Positions 35,601 to 46,568 of a stretch of DNA of 64,000 nucleotides are shown piece by piece. Source of the DNA: Anthopleura xanthogrammica (taxonomy: Eukaryota; Cnidaria; Anthozoa; Actiniaria; Actiniidae); NCBI GenBank assembly GCA_964019055.1, contig OZ025216.1:9379914-9443913 (forward strand). The letters are read 5' to 3'. How positions within the stretch are numbered: position 1 is the stretch's first letter; each line of letters starts with the position of its first letter. The translations under genes and the position numbers were made by a program. A model generated the notes under the pieces. That model worked only from the letters and a program-made list of their open reading frames with translations, was not told where the DNA came from and searched no databases.

Positions 35601-36798
35601 TTGACTGGCGGCAGTGGTAAGCGCCTAATGGACCGTGGGGGAATGGAACGAAAACTACAAACGGCTGCTAAGGAGACTATGGTAAGCCAAATTTCAACGG
35701 GAAACTAGCAATTAACTACAGATCTAGAGTACGCGTAAAATTGAAAATTACAGTCAATATTTTCTCACCTCTACAAGTTGGAATAGGACCAGACCACCTT
35801 CCATTGACGCATTTTAAGATGGGAGACATGTCCATATCCTGGTTTACGTCGTTACAAAAGATATTTTTAACGTGGCCATGAGGATAAGTGGCTTGTGTCT
35901 CAGCCCAACTCGATGGAAATCCTGGATTCGCACAACTCGCTTGAAATGAATTAAATAAGAGAATCATGCTGTGAGATTGAAAACTGAAAAATCACGAAGA
36001 CGTGGGGATCTGGCAGACGGGAATATTAGTCGGAAATTTTGAAAATATGCAAAACAAATTTAAAAAATATATAAAATGACGTTATTTTTTTTCGACCCTA
36101 TCTCCACGATACCTTAGGAGATATCAAATTGCTAATCCCTGAAAGCTTTAGTCGGGAATCCGTCGGGTTTATTAGCCTCCTTTGCAGACGTTCTTAGGGT
36201 CGTCACGTCGTCACGCAACGTTTCTTCTAGTAATTCAACCCGATATGACTTACCTCCACTACTAGCACCTACTGGTTGGCATACAGGTACAGTAATACTC
36301 CAGTCATGACATCCAATCAAGGATGTTATCAATGGATGACAGCGTCGACCTGTACAGCTCAAGGTCTTTGTGCCTGTCTGTCTGTAACCGGTTTTGCAAC
36401 TCAGCTGAACTCGGTCGTTAAACTGGGGGTAACCAGGAATAACACTTCGAACTAAATGGAGAAAGGTATGAAATGAAGAAATAAGTTGACGTAATTGTAC
36501 TAATTGACCTGCCAGCTAAAGCAGGCACAAGTATTAAAAAGAAAAAAGAAAAAAGAAAAAAGAAAAAAGAAAAAAGAAAAAAGAAAAAAGGAAGGAAGGA
36601 AGGAAAGAAATGCGAACGAAACAGCACAAGAATAACTAAACAAAATTTCATACAAAGATAAAAATATGGAATATACTTTACAGGATTATACGAAAATCGG
36701 AGGAAGGACATTCAAGCTTATTTACCTGCTGCAAACTGCATAAAGATCAAGGCTGATATACCAAAGAAGTTCAGCATAGTGGCGCGGCCTGGAGACAT
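32677..36798 (-). CDS. Gene F: secreted Sushi-Sushi-CUB-SRCR-SRCR protein
   Basis: Intact member of the C/F type, about 477 residues. Exons: 36798-36726 (signal peptide [19 protein letters not shown]), 36451-36254 (66-residue Sushi 1 with five cysteines), 35939-35769 (Sushi 2, [19 protein letters not shown]), 34663-34304 (CUB, residues about 148-267) and 33308-32677 (two six-cysteine SRCRs). All borders are phase 1 and GT-AG. It carries TGG where gene C has TAG in SRCR1. Introns are expanded by a long CATGCAA satellite and a 510-bp MITE. It is probably a secreted recognition protein; the ligand is unknown. Confidence 0.88.
33576..34190. repeat. (CATGCAA)n 7-bp satellite, long allele
   Basis: Roughly 87 nearly perfect heptamers, with one CAAGCAA variant near 33900, sit in the CUB-SRCR intron of gene F. 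Seven is not a multiple of three and the unit has no stop in any phase, so all three frames on each strand stay open and give heptapeptide-repeat pseudo-proteins. An inverted seed (catgttgcatgttg) sits about 170 bp to the left. Confidence 0.97.
34838..35347. mobile_element. 510-bp TA-flanked MITE with internal tandem repeats
   Basis: Inverted ends start gagtgcaaacaatataaccg and match for about 27 bp, with weaker pairing beyond. TA flanks both ends (34836-34837 and 35348-35349). The gene C intron has the exact empty site (cag-TA-gtc). The TA target duplication and TIRs suggest a Tc1/mariner-type non-autonomous element. The interior contains about 2.7 copies of a 90-bp tandem repeat (34971-35212). 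Confidence 0.9.
34971..35212. repeat. 90-bp tandem repeat inside MITE
   Basis: atacgcaagtaaaatcattt recurs at 34971, 35061 and 35151. The period is 90 bp, so a minus-strand frame repeats a 30-residue segment ([14 protein letters not shown]). The frame arises from the period and is not a gene. Confidence 0.92.
35540..35705. repeat. Dispersed repeat copy with a 60-70 bp extra segment
   Basis: Counterpart of 19500-19600, also inverted at 3510-3600. In this copy an extra segment (about 35618-35683), with ggtaag at both its borders, interrupts the match. Confidence 0.65.
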
Positions 36799-37063
36799 CG
36801 TTTTTCAGGGAAATCTTCAGCTCAGCGAACACAATATCTAACAGGGCGGGGAAAAATATTAATCTATGTTTCATTGAATTGACTACATTTTAGTTCAACG
36901 ACAAGGAAGTGATGAGATAAACGTTAACCATATTAGCAATCAGAAAAGAAGCCTACCTTGGATAAGAGTAGCTGGATCGGCAGCGTATAAAGGTTCCTTT
37001 ACCTAGCTAGACACCTCGTAGGATACCAGTGCAGGACTATTGCGAAAAGGAGAGAAGCGCTTC

Positions 37064-37071
37064 AATTTATA
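37064..37071 (-). promoter_or_regulatory. TATA box of gene F
   Basis: TATAAATT on the minus strand, same context as gene C. Confidence 0.65.
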
Positions 37072-37537
37072 CCAACATTTGCGACCGATAAGACAGGAAG
37101 TCATTCTTAAAATTCATTACTTGAACTTGTTTCAGCTTTGAAAAGTCTTAAGTTCATTGTCCTTTATAATTGATAAATATTGTGGCTTCCTTTATTGCTG
37201 CAATTAAAAACAGGCTTCCCAACTTGCCTGGACATGCATTGGATCGATCGCCGTGCCTGCGGCGTGCATGGCCGGAAACATACCACAACGGTACAGTGAA
37301 ATAATTCAAATACAGCTTAAGAATCTTCATCCCTTCACTAATATTTTGTGCAGTCTCAATTATAACGCTTTTACTGGTAATAAAAGCTGCATTTCTATTC
37401 TGCAAGATTTATTCAACATGCTTAAAGGTTGTTTAATTGAACTTTTGCCCTTCCATCAGCCTGGACGCCAAACTAAACAACTTTCAAACCTTCTTTAACT
37501 AAACTACTTTGGGGATGTAATTTTATCCCTGTATAAA

Positions 37538-37716
37538 TAGGGGCGGATCCAGGGAGGGGCAAAGGGGGCTGTAGCACCCCCCCCCCTCCCCCTCTTCGGC
37601 TTTGTTTCTTGAAGTGGAACAGAAAGCACATATTTAAATATCTTTCCAAGTTCTGCAGTGTCATTCGCAACATTCAGCCAAGCCCCTCCTTATATTTTTG
37701 GCTGGATCCGCCCCTG
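37538..37716. mobile_element. MITE with AGGGGCGGATCCAG termini (unit 2 copy)
   Basis: Same as 21570-21748 except that the first base of the left terminus is T instead of C. The flanking ataaa is kept on both sides. Confidence 0.78.
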
Positions 37717-38326
37717 ATAAAGATGGCAGCCAAACGACGAAGGAAATACGATAGATAAATTAAAAAAAAAAACAAGGTTAGTTGGTGTGAATGGGGCTTT
37801 AGATATATCCCACGTTTGGGGGCACTTGGATTAAAACGCTCTAGTGTTTTAAAGTCCGAATAATTCAAGTATTGGAGGATACGACTCAATTATGATTATG
37901 AAAACCAGAATGGCGAAAATGTTAGCCTGGGAGCCACTTGCAGTTGAGAAATTTTGGTTTAAAAACTAAAAGAACAATAGGGTTCAGTAAATGACGTCAT
38001 TTACTCACAATTTAGATGCGGAAAAGAAATGATAATTTTTATACGCAAAGTTCGACTGTGAAGAAAATGTTGCTTGGCTAGTATTGGGGATAAGTTTAAC
38101 CAAGTTTCAAATCATTTCCAATTTTCATTGATTTTGCGCGTCCAAGTGCCCCCTTAAACTTCGTGGACCGGAAATGGAAGTATTGCCTTCTTTTTTTTTT
38201 TTTGCTGAAAGCGTGTTAAGAGGGGTCACACTCCTGGCGTGGCATAATATAAGCTCAAAATAACCTTCACTTCGGTATTTTGTTGCAAGGTACATTAATG
38301 CGTGGCAGATGTCGGTAAATATCTTA

Positions 38327-38448
38327 TAGACCCCTTGTAGCACTTTGGAATGCAGCTCAATTTGCAGGACAAAACAATGTTTCTAATTCTCAGAAGATTG
38401 AAACTCATTTTGACCTCCAAATTGAGCTGCTTTGGCCTCACGTGAAAT
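38327..38448. mobile_element. Palindromic MITE family, copy i
   Basis: tagaccccttgtagcacttt and cagctcaatttgcaggac are on the left, with ctccaaattgagctgctttgg and cctcacgtg on the right. Confidence 0.75.
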
Positions 38449-38543
38449 AACCACTATAAGACTAGGTGAAGAAATTCACTTTTAACTTTTTTCAAAAATA
38501 ACAAGATCAAAAGACATGCGATGACAGCTTAGGTAAAACCGAC

Positions 38544-38549
38544 TTTATT
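38544..38549 (-). terminator. Polyadenylation signal of DDX39
   Basis: AATAAA on the minus strand, about 300 bp beyond the stop codon at 38849. The same signal is kept in the duplicated fragment (23066-23071). Confidence 0.6.
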
Positions 38550-38848
38550 ACAAGTTAATATGACTAAAACTAAAAATAACAAAAATCTTACTAAATATTA
38601 ACTATTTTAGTTCAGGGAATAGACTACTGTATGTGACATGGATCATATTTTACTGGAATTACAAGCAATATAAAAAGTTCTTTAAAAATCAAATGTTTGT
38701 GTGTCAGATAAAGTAACAGTCTAACTGCTACTGACGACGAGTGCATAATCTAGTGAGATTCTAGGATTGGTTGAAGAAGACAAATTTGTACAAAAAGTAT
38801 CGACATTCTTGGTTAGGTTTTCTGGTCTTTCGTGAAGGTGGATTTGTC

Positions 38849-41800
38849 TTAACGTGCTTGTTCAACTGAAAAAGGTCAAGTACAAATGTCAAGTTAGTAG
38901 TGATAAAATAGTATCAATTTGATAGAGCAAAAAGATACATCAGGAAATGCGCCATTACGTCAAACTGATACCTCCTCTAATGGTTAAAACATGTAACTAA
39001 TTTACATTAGAGTGAAATCACTGAACCCATGAAATAGATATTAGAGTAATACTCTTTAGTAGACCCTGATTCAGTTGTTTTCTTTTGTGTCTATTTGACT
39101 ATAGACCCCTTGCAGCATGTTGGAATGCAGTTCAATTTGGAGGACAAAACAAAAGGTTCTAATTCTCAGGAGATTGAAATTCTTGTTTTGTCCTTCAAAT
39201 TGAGCTGCTTTGATGTCACCTTAAAGGGGCCTATTACATTTTAACAAGCAATTTTAATTTCACGGGTTTATGGATTTCACTCAAACATGTGAACTTGACA
39301 AGATAAATGTATATCTAAAAAAGATGTGCAGAATGCATTTATCATAGCAAGTTTATTCTTTATGGTAATACTCACTGTATGATGTAATATCAATTTCTTC
39401 TGGTAGTTCCCCTACATTGACCTCAAATCTATCCTGTACTTCATTCAACACTTTCGCATCCTTTTCATCTGATACGAAGGTGATGGCCAGACCTTTGGTA
39501 CCAAATCGACCAGCACGGGCTACCTAAAAACACAAGATGATCACATGTTCATATTCTTTTTCTTATTCAAATGTTTGTACTCCTTTGGGAGTCGGAAGAT
39601 AATGGTGTTAATTAGGTCAAAAGGAACTACAAAAAGGATTCTGGTAGAAGTGGTAGCAAGCATAATAAGGGGAATTGAGAATTCCAATTTGATCAGTGAG
39701 TTAGCCAGGGTCCGTGCAGGCTTCTTGTGAAGACATTCAAGGACATTGCAAGGAGTATTCAAGGACTAAAATGAAAATTTTCAAGGACCACATAACGATG
39801 GGTGCGATTGGGATTACGAACTTTTAGATGAGGAAAACAGGCGTTTTGGTTTACAAAAACCTTTCTAAATATTTTTCAAGGAGTATTTACGATTTTCAAG
39901 GAATTTTTTCTTTTTTCAAGGAGTTTCAAGTGCCCTTGAAATGAGTTTTCAAATTCCAGCACTTTTCAAGGAGTTCAAGGACCTGCACGAACCCTGTTAG
40001 CTTAGCCCTCACTTTGATCAGCCCAAGAACTGTTTCAGGGTACTGAACATTTTTATCTTTTAATTCTAACAGGTCAACAACCTGATGCAGTAAAGACTTT
40101 TTAAATAGTACATACCCTGTGTAGATAGGTATCAGAGTCTTCTGGCATGTCATAGTTGAAAACTATATTGACTCTTTCTATATCCATCCCTCTTCCAAAT
40201 AAATCAGTGGATACTAGAATTCTCTTTTGGAAGTTCTTGAACTGCTGGTACTTTGATAACCTAGAAAAATACAGTGAACTCCAACATCAGAATAAGCTAG
40301 ACTTAGGGGAGGGGGAGTGGTGTGAGTGAGACTTAGGGGAGGGGTAGTTGAAGATTTTCTCTAAAATCATCTAGGAATTCATTTATAGCAAGTATATAAT
40401 CTAGTGTTAGCCAAAAATAAACTGTTAATAACATTTGGTTGATGAATCAGAAATAATTTGAAGCTTGGAAAGAGTTATAAATGGACTTATTTCAATGGAC
40501 TGTAAGTTTAGAAAAATAATAAATAAAGACAAAGTTTAGATGTTATACATACCGTTCCTCTTGGGCCATTCCTCTGTGGATAGCAATAGCTGGGAAATTC
40601 TGGTTTACCAAGAGCTTAGCAAGAGCAACACATCGTTGTACGGTCTTCACAAAAATTATCACCTATATAATTTCAATATAGAACTTTAAGCTTTAATAAA
40701 AACTGTCCATCTGGTTTTACTGGTGGAACACATTTTTGCAACTGCCTCGCAAAAAATAGGTGCAGGTTGCAAGAGACCAAGTCAAACACAAGATTTCAGT
40801 TGCAATTTGTCTCATGAAACGAAAAATTATGCAAGCTGCATCTGTGATTTGAATTGATGATGAATGATTAGCTCTAGTGCACGCTCTAATCATAAAAAGC
40901 CAAGTGGCACAACCATGTCACAAGTAAATTTTTACAAAAATTGTTTTAAAAGGAAAAAACCAGTTCTACTTTTTCTACATAAAAAATGAAAAATTCCAAG
41001 TCACACAAGGCAATGTCAATTTGAGAAAAGCCAAATTGCATGAGAAATTGTTCCGCATGACAGCCTTAAGATCATTTGATAGGTTACATTACTAGCATGG
41101 CTGAAGCAGCTACTGGCTGTAAATGAAGATTTTTGGAGGTTGGGTGGGGTAAGGAAATTTAAGTTTCTGAAAAGATTTTTGGATAAGATTTAGCTAGAAA
41201 CAAATTTCATTGGACTATACAGTCTTTAAATAAAGCCCCCAACAAACACTAATATCCAACCTGGTTAAATTCTAATGCATCAAGAGCATCCAAAAGTTTC
41301 CTGTTCTTTTCTCTGTCTTGTAGTTTTAGGTAGTACTGTTGTAACCCGTGAAGGGTCAATTTTGTCTCATCATCTACATATACTTCCATAGGCTGTTGAT
41401 GTAAGCACAGTACATGGTTTGCATCTAGAACTTCTAATATTATTAATATTGACACCACTCTGATCCCACACAAGACAACTGGAATTCTGTAATATTCCCC
41501 CCCCCCCCCCGTCCTTTTCTCAACAACATACTTTAATAGAGGATTTTCATGGCAGCCATGTTAGAGGGGGTACCCGTTTTTTTCCACGCAAGTTTTTTCA
41601 CACTGGTCTTTTCGGACAAATCTTATGTTATTTCACACAGGTACTAGAACATAAAAATATTTTCTTGTTTGCCAAAATTTTGACTCAAAAATCTTATAAA
41701 GATTTTATTATTAATATTATTAATCAACTTTATCTCCAAAAATGTTTATGTAAAACTAAAAGTGAATAAAGTAAGGGAAACATTGCAAATGAGTTAAAAA

Positions 41801-44351
41801 CTTTAGATGCGAACAAACTGTTGTGTGACAACAAGATAATAGAAATTTTCTTCTTTCGAAAATAAATGATCTTGTCATGCAAAAAAAATTTGCATTGTTC
41901 CCGACATTTAACATGGCTGCCGTGAAAACCTCTACATACTGGATAAAGGCTCTGAACTAACAGAAAACTCCGACTGGAAAAACTAGCCTCTTACTCTTAT
42001 AAACAATATAAACACATACTTAAATAAAATTTTACATTGATTCAAAATGTGCAAAGTTTGAGCACGAGGAAAAGCAAAGTACATAAAAAGGGAGAAGACT
42101 TTGATTGAAATAGAATAGGAAAAAAAAATTGACAAGTTAGAAAAGGTATATTCACAACACACACAATAAATATTTATAATAAACATAACAGAGACTGGAA
42201 ACACAACTGTGACAAGCACAAGTACAACAAAACTGCACTGGCAAATACAACTACAAACACACACATCATCAGAACTCCAGCAGAAGTGTAGCCATTGGCT
42301 GGTCTTCTTGTGGAGATGGCTTGATGGTTCACGCCGGTAAAGCTTCTGCTTCACAGCTGACGATTAAGGGTCACACTCCCATGTACTTTAGATGCATCTG
42401 GGTACATCTTATATAAAGCTTGCTTCATAGGATGGTTGGTATTATTCAGATACACTGGTTGCGGAAGTAAACATCTAACAGAAATCTGGCAGCACAAATG
42501 ATTCGACTTGTCAACACAACTGTTTGGAAGTGACCAGCTCTTTCTTTACAAACAGTAACTCCAAGTTCCCCATACTTCACACCTTTGCTAAACAAATTAA
42601 ATATTCCTCAAGGTGACAGCAAAAACCACTTATTAACTGAAACCAATTTCCTCCATCTTTATCAAGACTACAACATATAGGTCACTTCCACATCCCTTCA
42701 ACCTCAACAACCATGCTGCACAGATAACTGAAGACATTTACAGTGCAATGTGGTATTCCCATCTTCTGCCATTTACAGAGATTGATTCTCTTGAGAGCTC
42801 AACAATGGTGGGCGAGTGCTTTGCCACGGCAACAATTAGCACACAAGGAGAGCATTATTGATTGGATTATTTGGAAAGATTGGTAGTGGTATATTTACAT
42901 CTTGCATAAACTTCTTGCAGACAGGTCGTATATCTTTTGGAAGGGTGGCACTGAACATCATGACTTGCTTTTCATGTGGCGTCATGCGGAATACCTCTTG
43001 AACATCTCTTCTCATGTCTACGAAAGTAACAAGAGCATGTGATTAGAGTTTCTACAGGAAATGAACAAGTATATTTTCTAAAATGGTAACGCAAAATTCC
43101 AAGACTTGGAATAATTTTTATTCATGACAATAATAATAATATATTACAAATTAAAGTTTCAACCACGTAAAGATTTAAAACACTAAACTTTCCCAATTCA
43201 TACCACACATCATTCTCTTGGGAATAAGATTCTTTTTTAGGTGTATCCATATTCATGTGTCTTCTCATACCAGCTGTTTAGCAAAGAAATGAAAGTCTTG
43301 GGAATGACACATGGTATGTAATGGGAAAATAAACCGCCCATTTGCTTACTTGAAATTTTAATAAAATCCCTGCTACAGCTAATATTAGAGTATAACTGGA
43401 ACTTACCGAGTTGTTCAAGCATCTTGTCACATTCATCAAGAATAAAGTGCTTCGTATGTTTCAGATTAAGAGACTTCTCTCTCGTCAGTGCCAATATTCT
43501 TCCAGGTGTACCAACAACGATGTGTGGGCAGTTGGTCTTCAGTACCTGCTGATCCTTCTTGATGTTAATTCCTCCAAAGAAAACTGCAATCTTGATATTA
43601 CTCATGTACTTACAAAACCTTTCATACTCCTTATGAATCTGGAATGCCAACTCTCGCGTGTGGCACATGACCAACACACTGACTTGGCCATCAACTGGCT
43701 CAAGCTGTTGGAGCGTAGCAAGGACAAACACTGCTGTTTTGCCCATACCACTTTTTGCTTGACAAATGATATCCATACCAAGGATGGCTTGTGGGATGCA
43801 TTCGTGTTGAACTGTAAACGATAAAACAAAAAATACTTAATTCTAAATTATTGTCATATATGACGAGTATATATATTTTTGAGATCAAAGATGAAAAATA
43901 ACGGGGTCATGAATTCATAATGAAACGACTACGCGAATAAAAATACGTTATTTATGAATAATTTAACAAGACACGTTAGCATTTGTTTGAACACCAAATA
44001 TAGAGACACAAATTGAATTTCAAAACAAAGGAAATTCTGTTAGATACGACACAAGGTTAGAACTATATCTTGGCTACTTAAAAACATCGAAAATTAAAGA
44101 TGTAGCTATAAATGAACTCATATCTTTTTCTTACCTTCTGAAGGATGTTCAAAACCACAGTCGACAATGGCTCGTAGAAGTTCGGGCTTGAGAAGAAAGT
44201 CGCGGAAACCAGAACTATGTATGCTCACATACGTTCCTTTGACGTCTTTCTTGGCCTGGTCTTTAACGGCTTGGGCTCCCTCAGCTGGTGCTTCGTTCTC
44301 TTCTTCTTCGTAGTCCAACAATTCGTTTTCGGCATCTCCATCTTCGGCCAT
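38849..44351 (-). CDS. DDX39B: DDX39/UAP56 DEAD-box RNA helicase (mRNA splicing and export)
   Basis: Eight coding exons: 44351-44135, 43811-43407, 43017-42899, 41392-41261, 40662-40553, 40260-40116, 39523-39376 and 38865-38849. They give about 430 residues, close to the 428 usual for UAP56. The start is [18 protein letters not shown]. Motifs: Walker A AKSGMGKT (K97), Ia CHTREL, TPGR, the family-specific DECD at 198-201, SAT in exon 3, LFGRGMD, and [10 protein letters not shown] across the exon 6/7 join. The last exon is only 17 bp and encodes IEQAR and the stop. UAP56/Sub2 is an ATP-dependent nuclear helicase of the TREX complex and spliceosome assembly. The intron 4 donor is GTTGGA, a weak variant. 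DDX39A and DDX39B are vertebrate paralogs, so the symbol denotes the family. Divergent neighbour: the aminotransferase 2.2 kb upstream. Confidence 0.96.
39103..39236. mobile_element. Palindromic MITE family, copy j (complete)
   Basis: It runs from tagaccccttgcagcatg to caccttaaaggggccta, with arms gcagttcaatttggaggac and gtccttcaaattgagctgc. TA flanks both ends. The partner in unit 1 (about 23872-23957) has lost its left arm. Confidence 0.82.
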
Positions 44352-46568
44352 TTTGGATAAGTTTTACAGGAACGCTTTGACGGGAGAGATCGAAGCTTAG
44401 TTGAATTGCTCTTCTTTGCAGAAGAAAATCACACGACAATGGAGATGCCATCGTAAACAATCAAAGGGAGATAATTTTAAAGTCGGATGGGTCAAAAAAG
44501 GGATAGATTTTGTAGGATAAATATACCTTTGAAAGGAAAAATCTTCACACTCGTTGAACACAACTAAAACGAACGCGATCAAAACGAAGGTCAGCCCTTA
44601 ATATAACCAGGGACACCCCTAACACGAAGGCCAGACAGCATGGCCAGAGCTTTCGGAGAGGATTCGGTTCGAATTCGTACAGTCGTAACAGGAGTTCGGA
44701 AGTGTTCGGAACATATATAAAAGTATCGGAAGAAAGTTCGTACCCTAATAAACAATACTTTTTACAATAAACGATATTTTTTCATGTAATATTTGTTATT
44801 TTAAAAACTTTTTAAAGTTTAAAAACTACAATAGTTAAAGGTTTTTTCCTTGTTTTCTCGCTTTCTTTTTCGTTTTAATTAATGCTTAACCCCAGACCCT
44901 CTTGAACAAAGGGTAAGCGAATAGCCTGGTACTAGTACTAGTTCTTTATTGATTGAGTGAATTTTCACAAAAAGTTTTTACTTTTTCCCTCTTTTTCTCA
45001 ATTCTTTTGTCTTGATCAATTAATTTGATAAATTAGTTTGTTTGGAGAAAGCTATTACGATAATGAGATTAGTCTGATGCAATGCCCGATAGCTGTAGAA
45101 GATTTTGATGACAGAGCCCATGAGAGTCTTACTGACCTTTGACTTACTTAGACTTTGGACGTGATCAAAACAGGTGAAAAAAATTCAAGATGTCGCCTGG
45201 AACATTATCTTGGATGATTACCAGGTTTGTTAAAGTAAATTTAACCTAGAAAATGTAAAAATGCGAGGTGTATTATCTATTTTGTGCAGTGAATAGCACC
45301 AGCTTACAAGTCGTTTTAACGTCGTTTTAAAAAAATTCATATAGTAAGCAGTGTAAGCTAAAGGATATATAAGTTTATTTGGATGCCCTGTGCAACGGTG
45401 CATTGCAGACGGTGTAAAATGTTTCTAAATAATTTTATGATCAAATGACTGCTGCACTTTACTGACATGGTAAATTGGTATGTTTATGTAATTTTAAGAT
45501 AATACAATAAAAATATCATTATAAGACTAGTTTCATTGCTAGGCATGATGTTGATTGAGACAACAGCCACAACACGGATATCAGGCAATACTGTACACTG
45601 CAATCAAATAAATTTTTATATTAGAGTAGGTTTTGGCCAATCTTTACATACTCAAGTGGTTTGTCTGATTGTCGGTAGTCTATTACTCAATTTCCTTTTT
45701 TATTCAATTTTCTTTCTTTTGTTGTGTCTGTTGTCTCGATCAGCCTGACGTAGCAATGCGAACAGTGGTAATACCCACCCTGTAGTTTTTTTATTTTGCA
45801 ACAGAGAGGACAAAACAATCTTGAATTTCATTTACCTCAATGTGTTCTTTTGTCACCTTGCATCTTATTTCACCAAGAAAACTACAAAATACCCAATAAA
45901 GGGTCCAGTGTCTGTACATGTAACATTAAGATAATGTATATTGCAAATAATTTTTCCTCTGGGAAGTAGCTTTAGATTTGACTACAAGTGCAGGTTTGAT
46001 AGCTAGGGTCTGAGTGCAAGTATTAGATTTTGTAGCTTAAAATCTTAAAATCTTAAACTTGTTGTCCTCTGTCTGGCACAACACATCTCTAAAACAACAG
46101 TTAAATTCTGTGACTACAGATTCAATTACGCATGGTTAGCCTCATTTCGGTGTCTAAATATTCACAAACGTCAATGGTAAAGTAAAGAATGCACAATTAC
46201 AAACACTTTGAAATTCCATGGGCCTTCACTGGAACACATTAATATTCTACACAAAATCAAGGCTAACCCTGTGTAAATGAATCTGTAGTCATGGAATACA
46301 GGCTGTGGTATTTTACGATTTCAAACAACTACGAGTTGTAGTAGGATACTTTAAATATGATATTCTTGTAGTCATACGCCATACCACTCTGAGTCAAATC
46401 TAAAGCTCTCTCTTGTCTTGCACAAAATATTGCATAAATTGTTCTAAAATTGCACTACAATGTGTCTGTCTGTCTGCACTCTATACAATCCGCTATGGGA
46501 AGTGGTATCTAGTATACAGTAGTATTCTAATGCATGTGTATATACTTTACAGCATAGCTCAAATAACC
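44352..46568. other. Divergent intergenic region between DDX39 and aminotransferase
   Basis: It contains the DDX39 5' flank (GC-richer near 44600-44720 with tatataaaagt at 44714), AT-rich sequence without a convincing gene, a dispersed repeat resembling others in the window (gcaatactgtacactgc, 45587-45603), and a foldback element just upstream of the aminotransferase. No RNA gene was seen. Confidence 0.55.
45966..46408. mobile_element. Degenerate foldback element upstream of aminotransferase
   Basis: agctttagatttgactac at 45969 pairs with gagtcaaatctaaagct near 46392. Inner arms gactacagattcaattacgc and the complement of gtaaatgaatctgtagtc also pair. It is a large imperfect palindrome of about 440 bp, ending about 160 bp before the first ATG of the enzyme gene. 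Confidence 0.65.

Larger units (their letters stand above)
36799..38848. other. Region between gene F promoter and DDX39 stop
   Basis: Holds the gene F leader and TATA box (37064-37071), the CAGGGG-type MITE (37538-37716), a palindromic MITE (38327-38448) and the DDX39 3' UTR. The SINE present in unit 1 is absent. No additional gene is seen. Confidence 0.6.
25919..41218. repeat. Tandem duplication, unit 2
   Basis: Direct copy of 9441-25918, about 15.3 kb. It carries D (from A), E (at the position of B), F (from C) and the 3' half of the complete DDX39 gene. Differences from unit 1 include a much longer 7-bp satellite, a 510-bp MITE at 34838-35347, loss of the foldback element of gene B, and a CUB deletion in E. 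E differs from B far more than the DDX39 introns differ between units. Confidence 0.9.
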
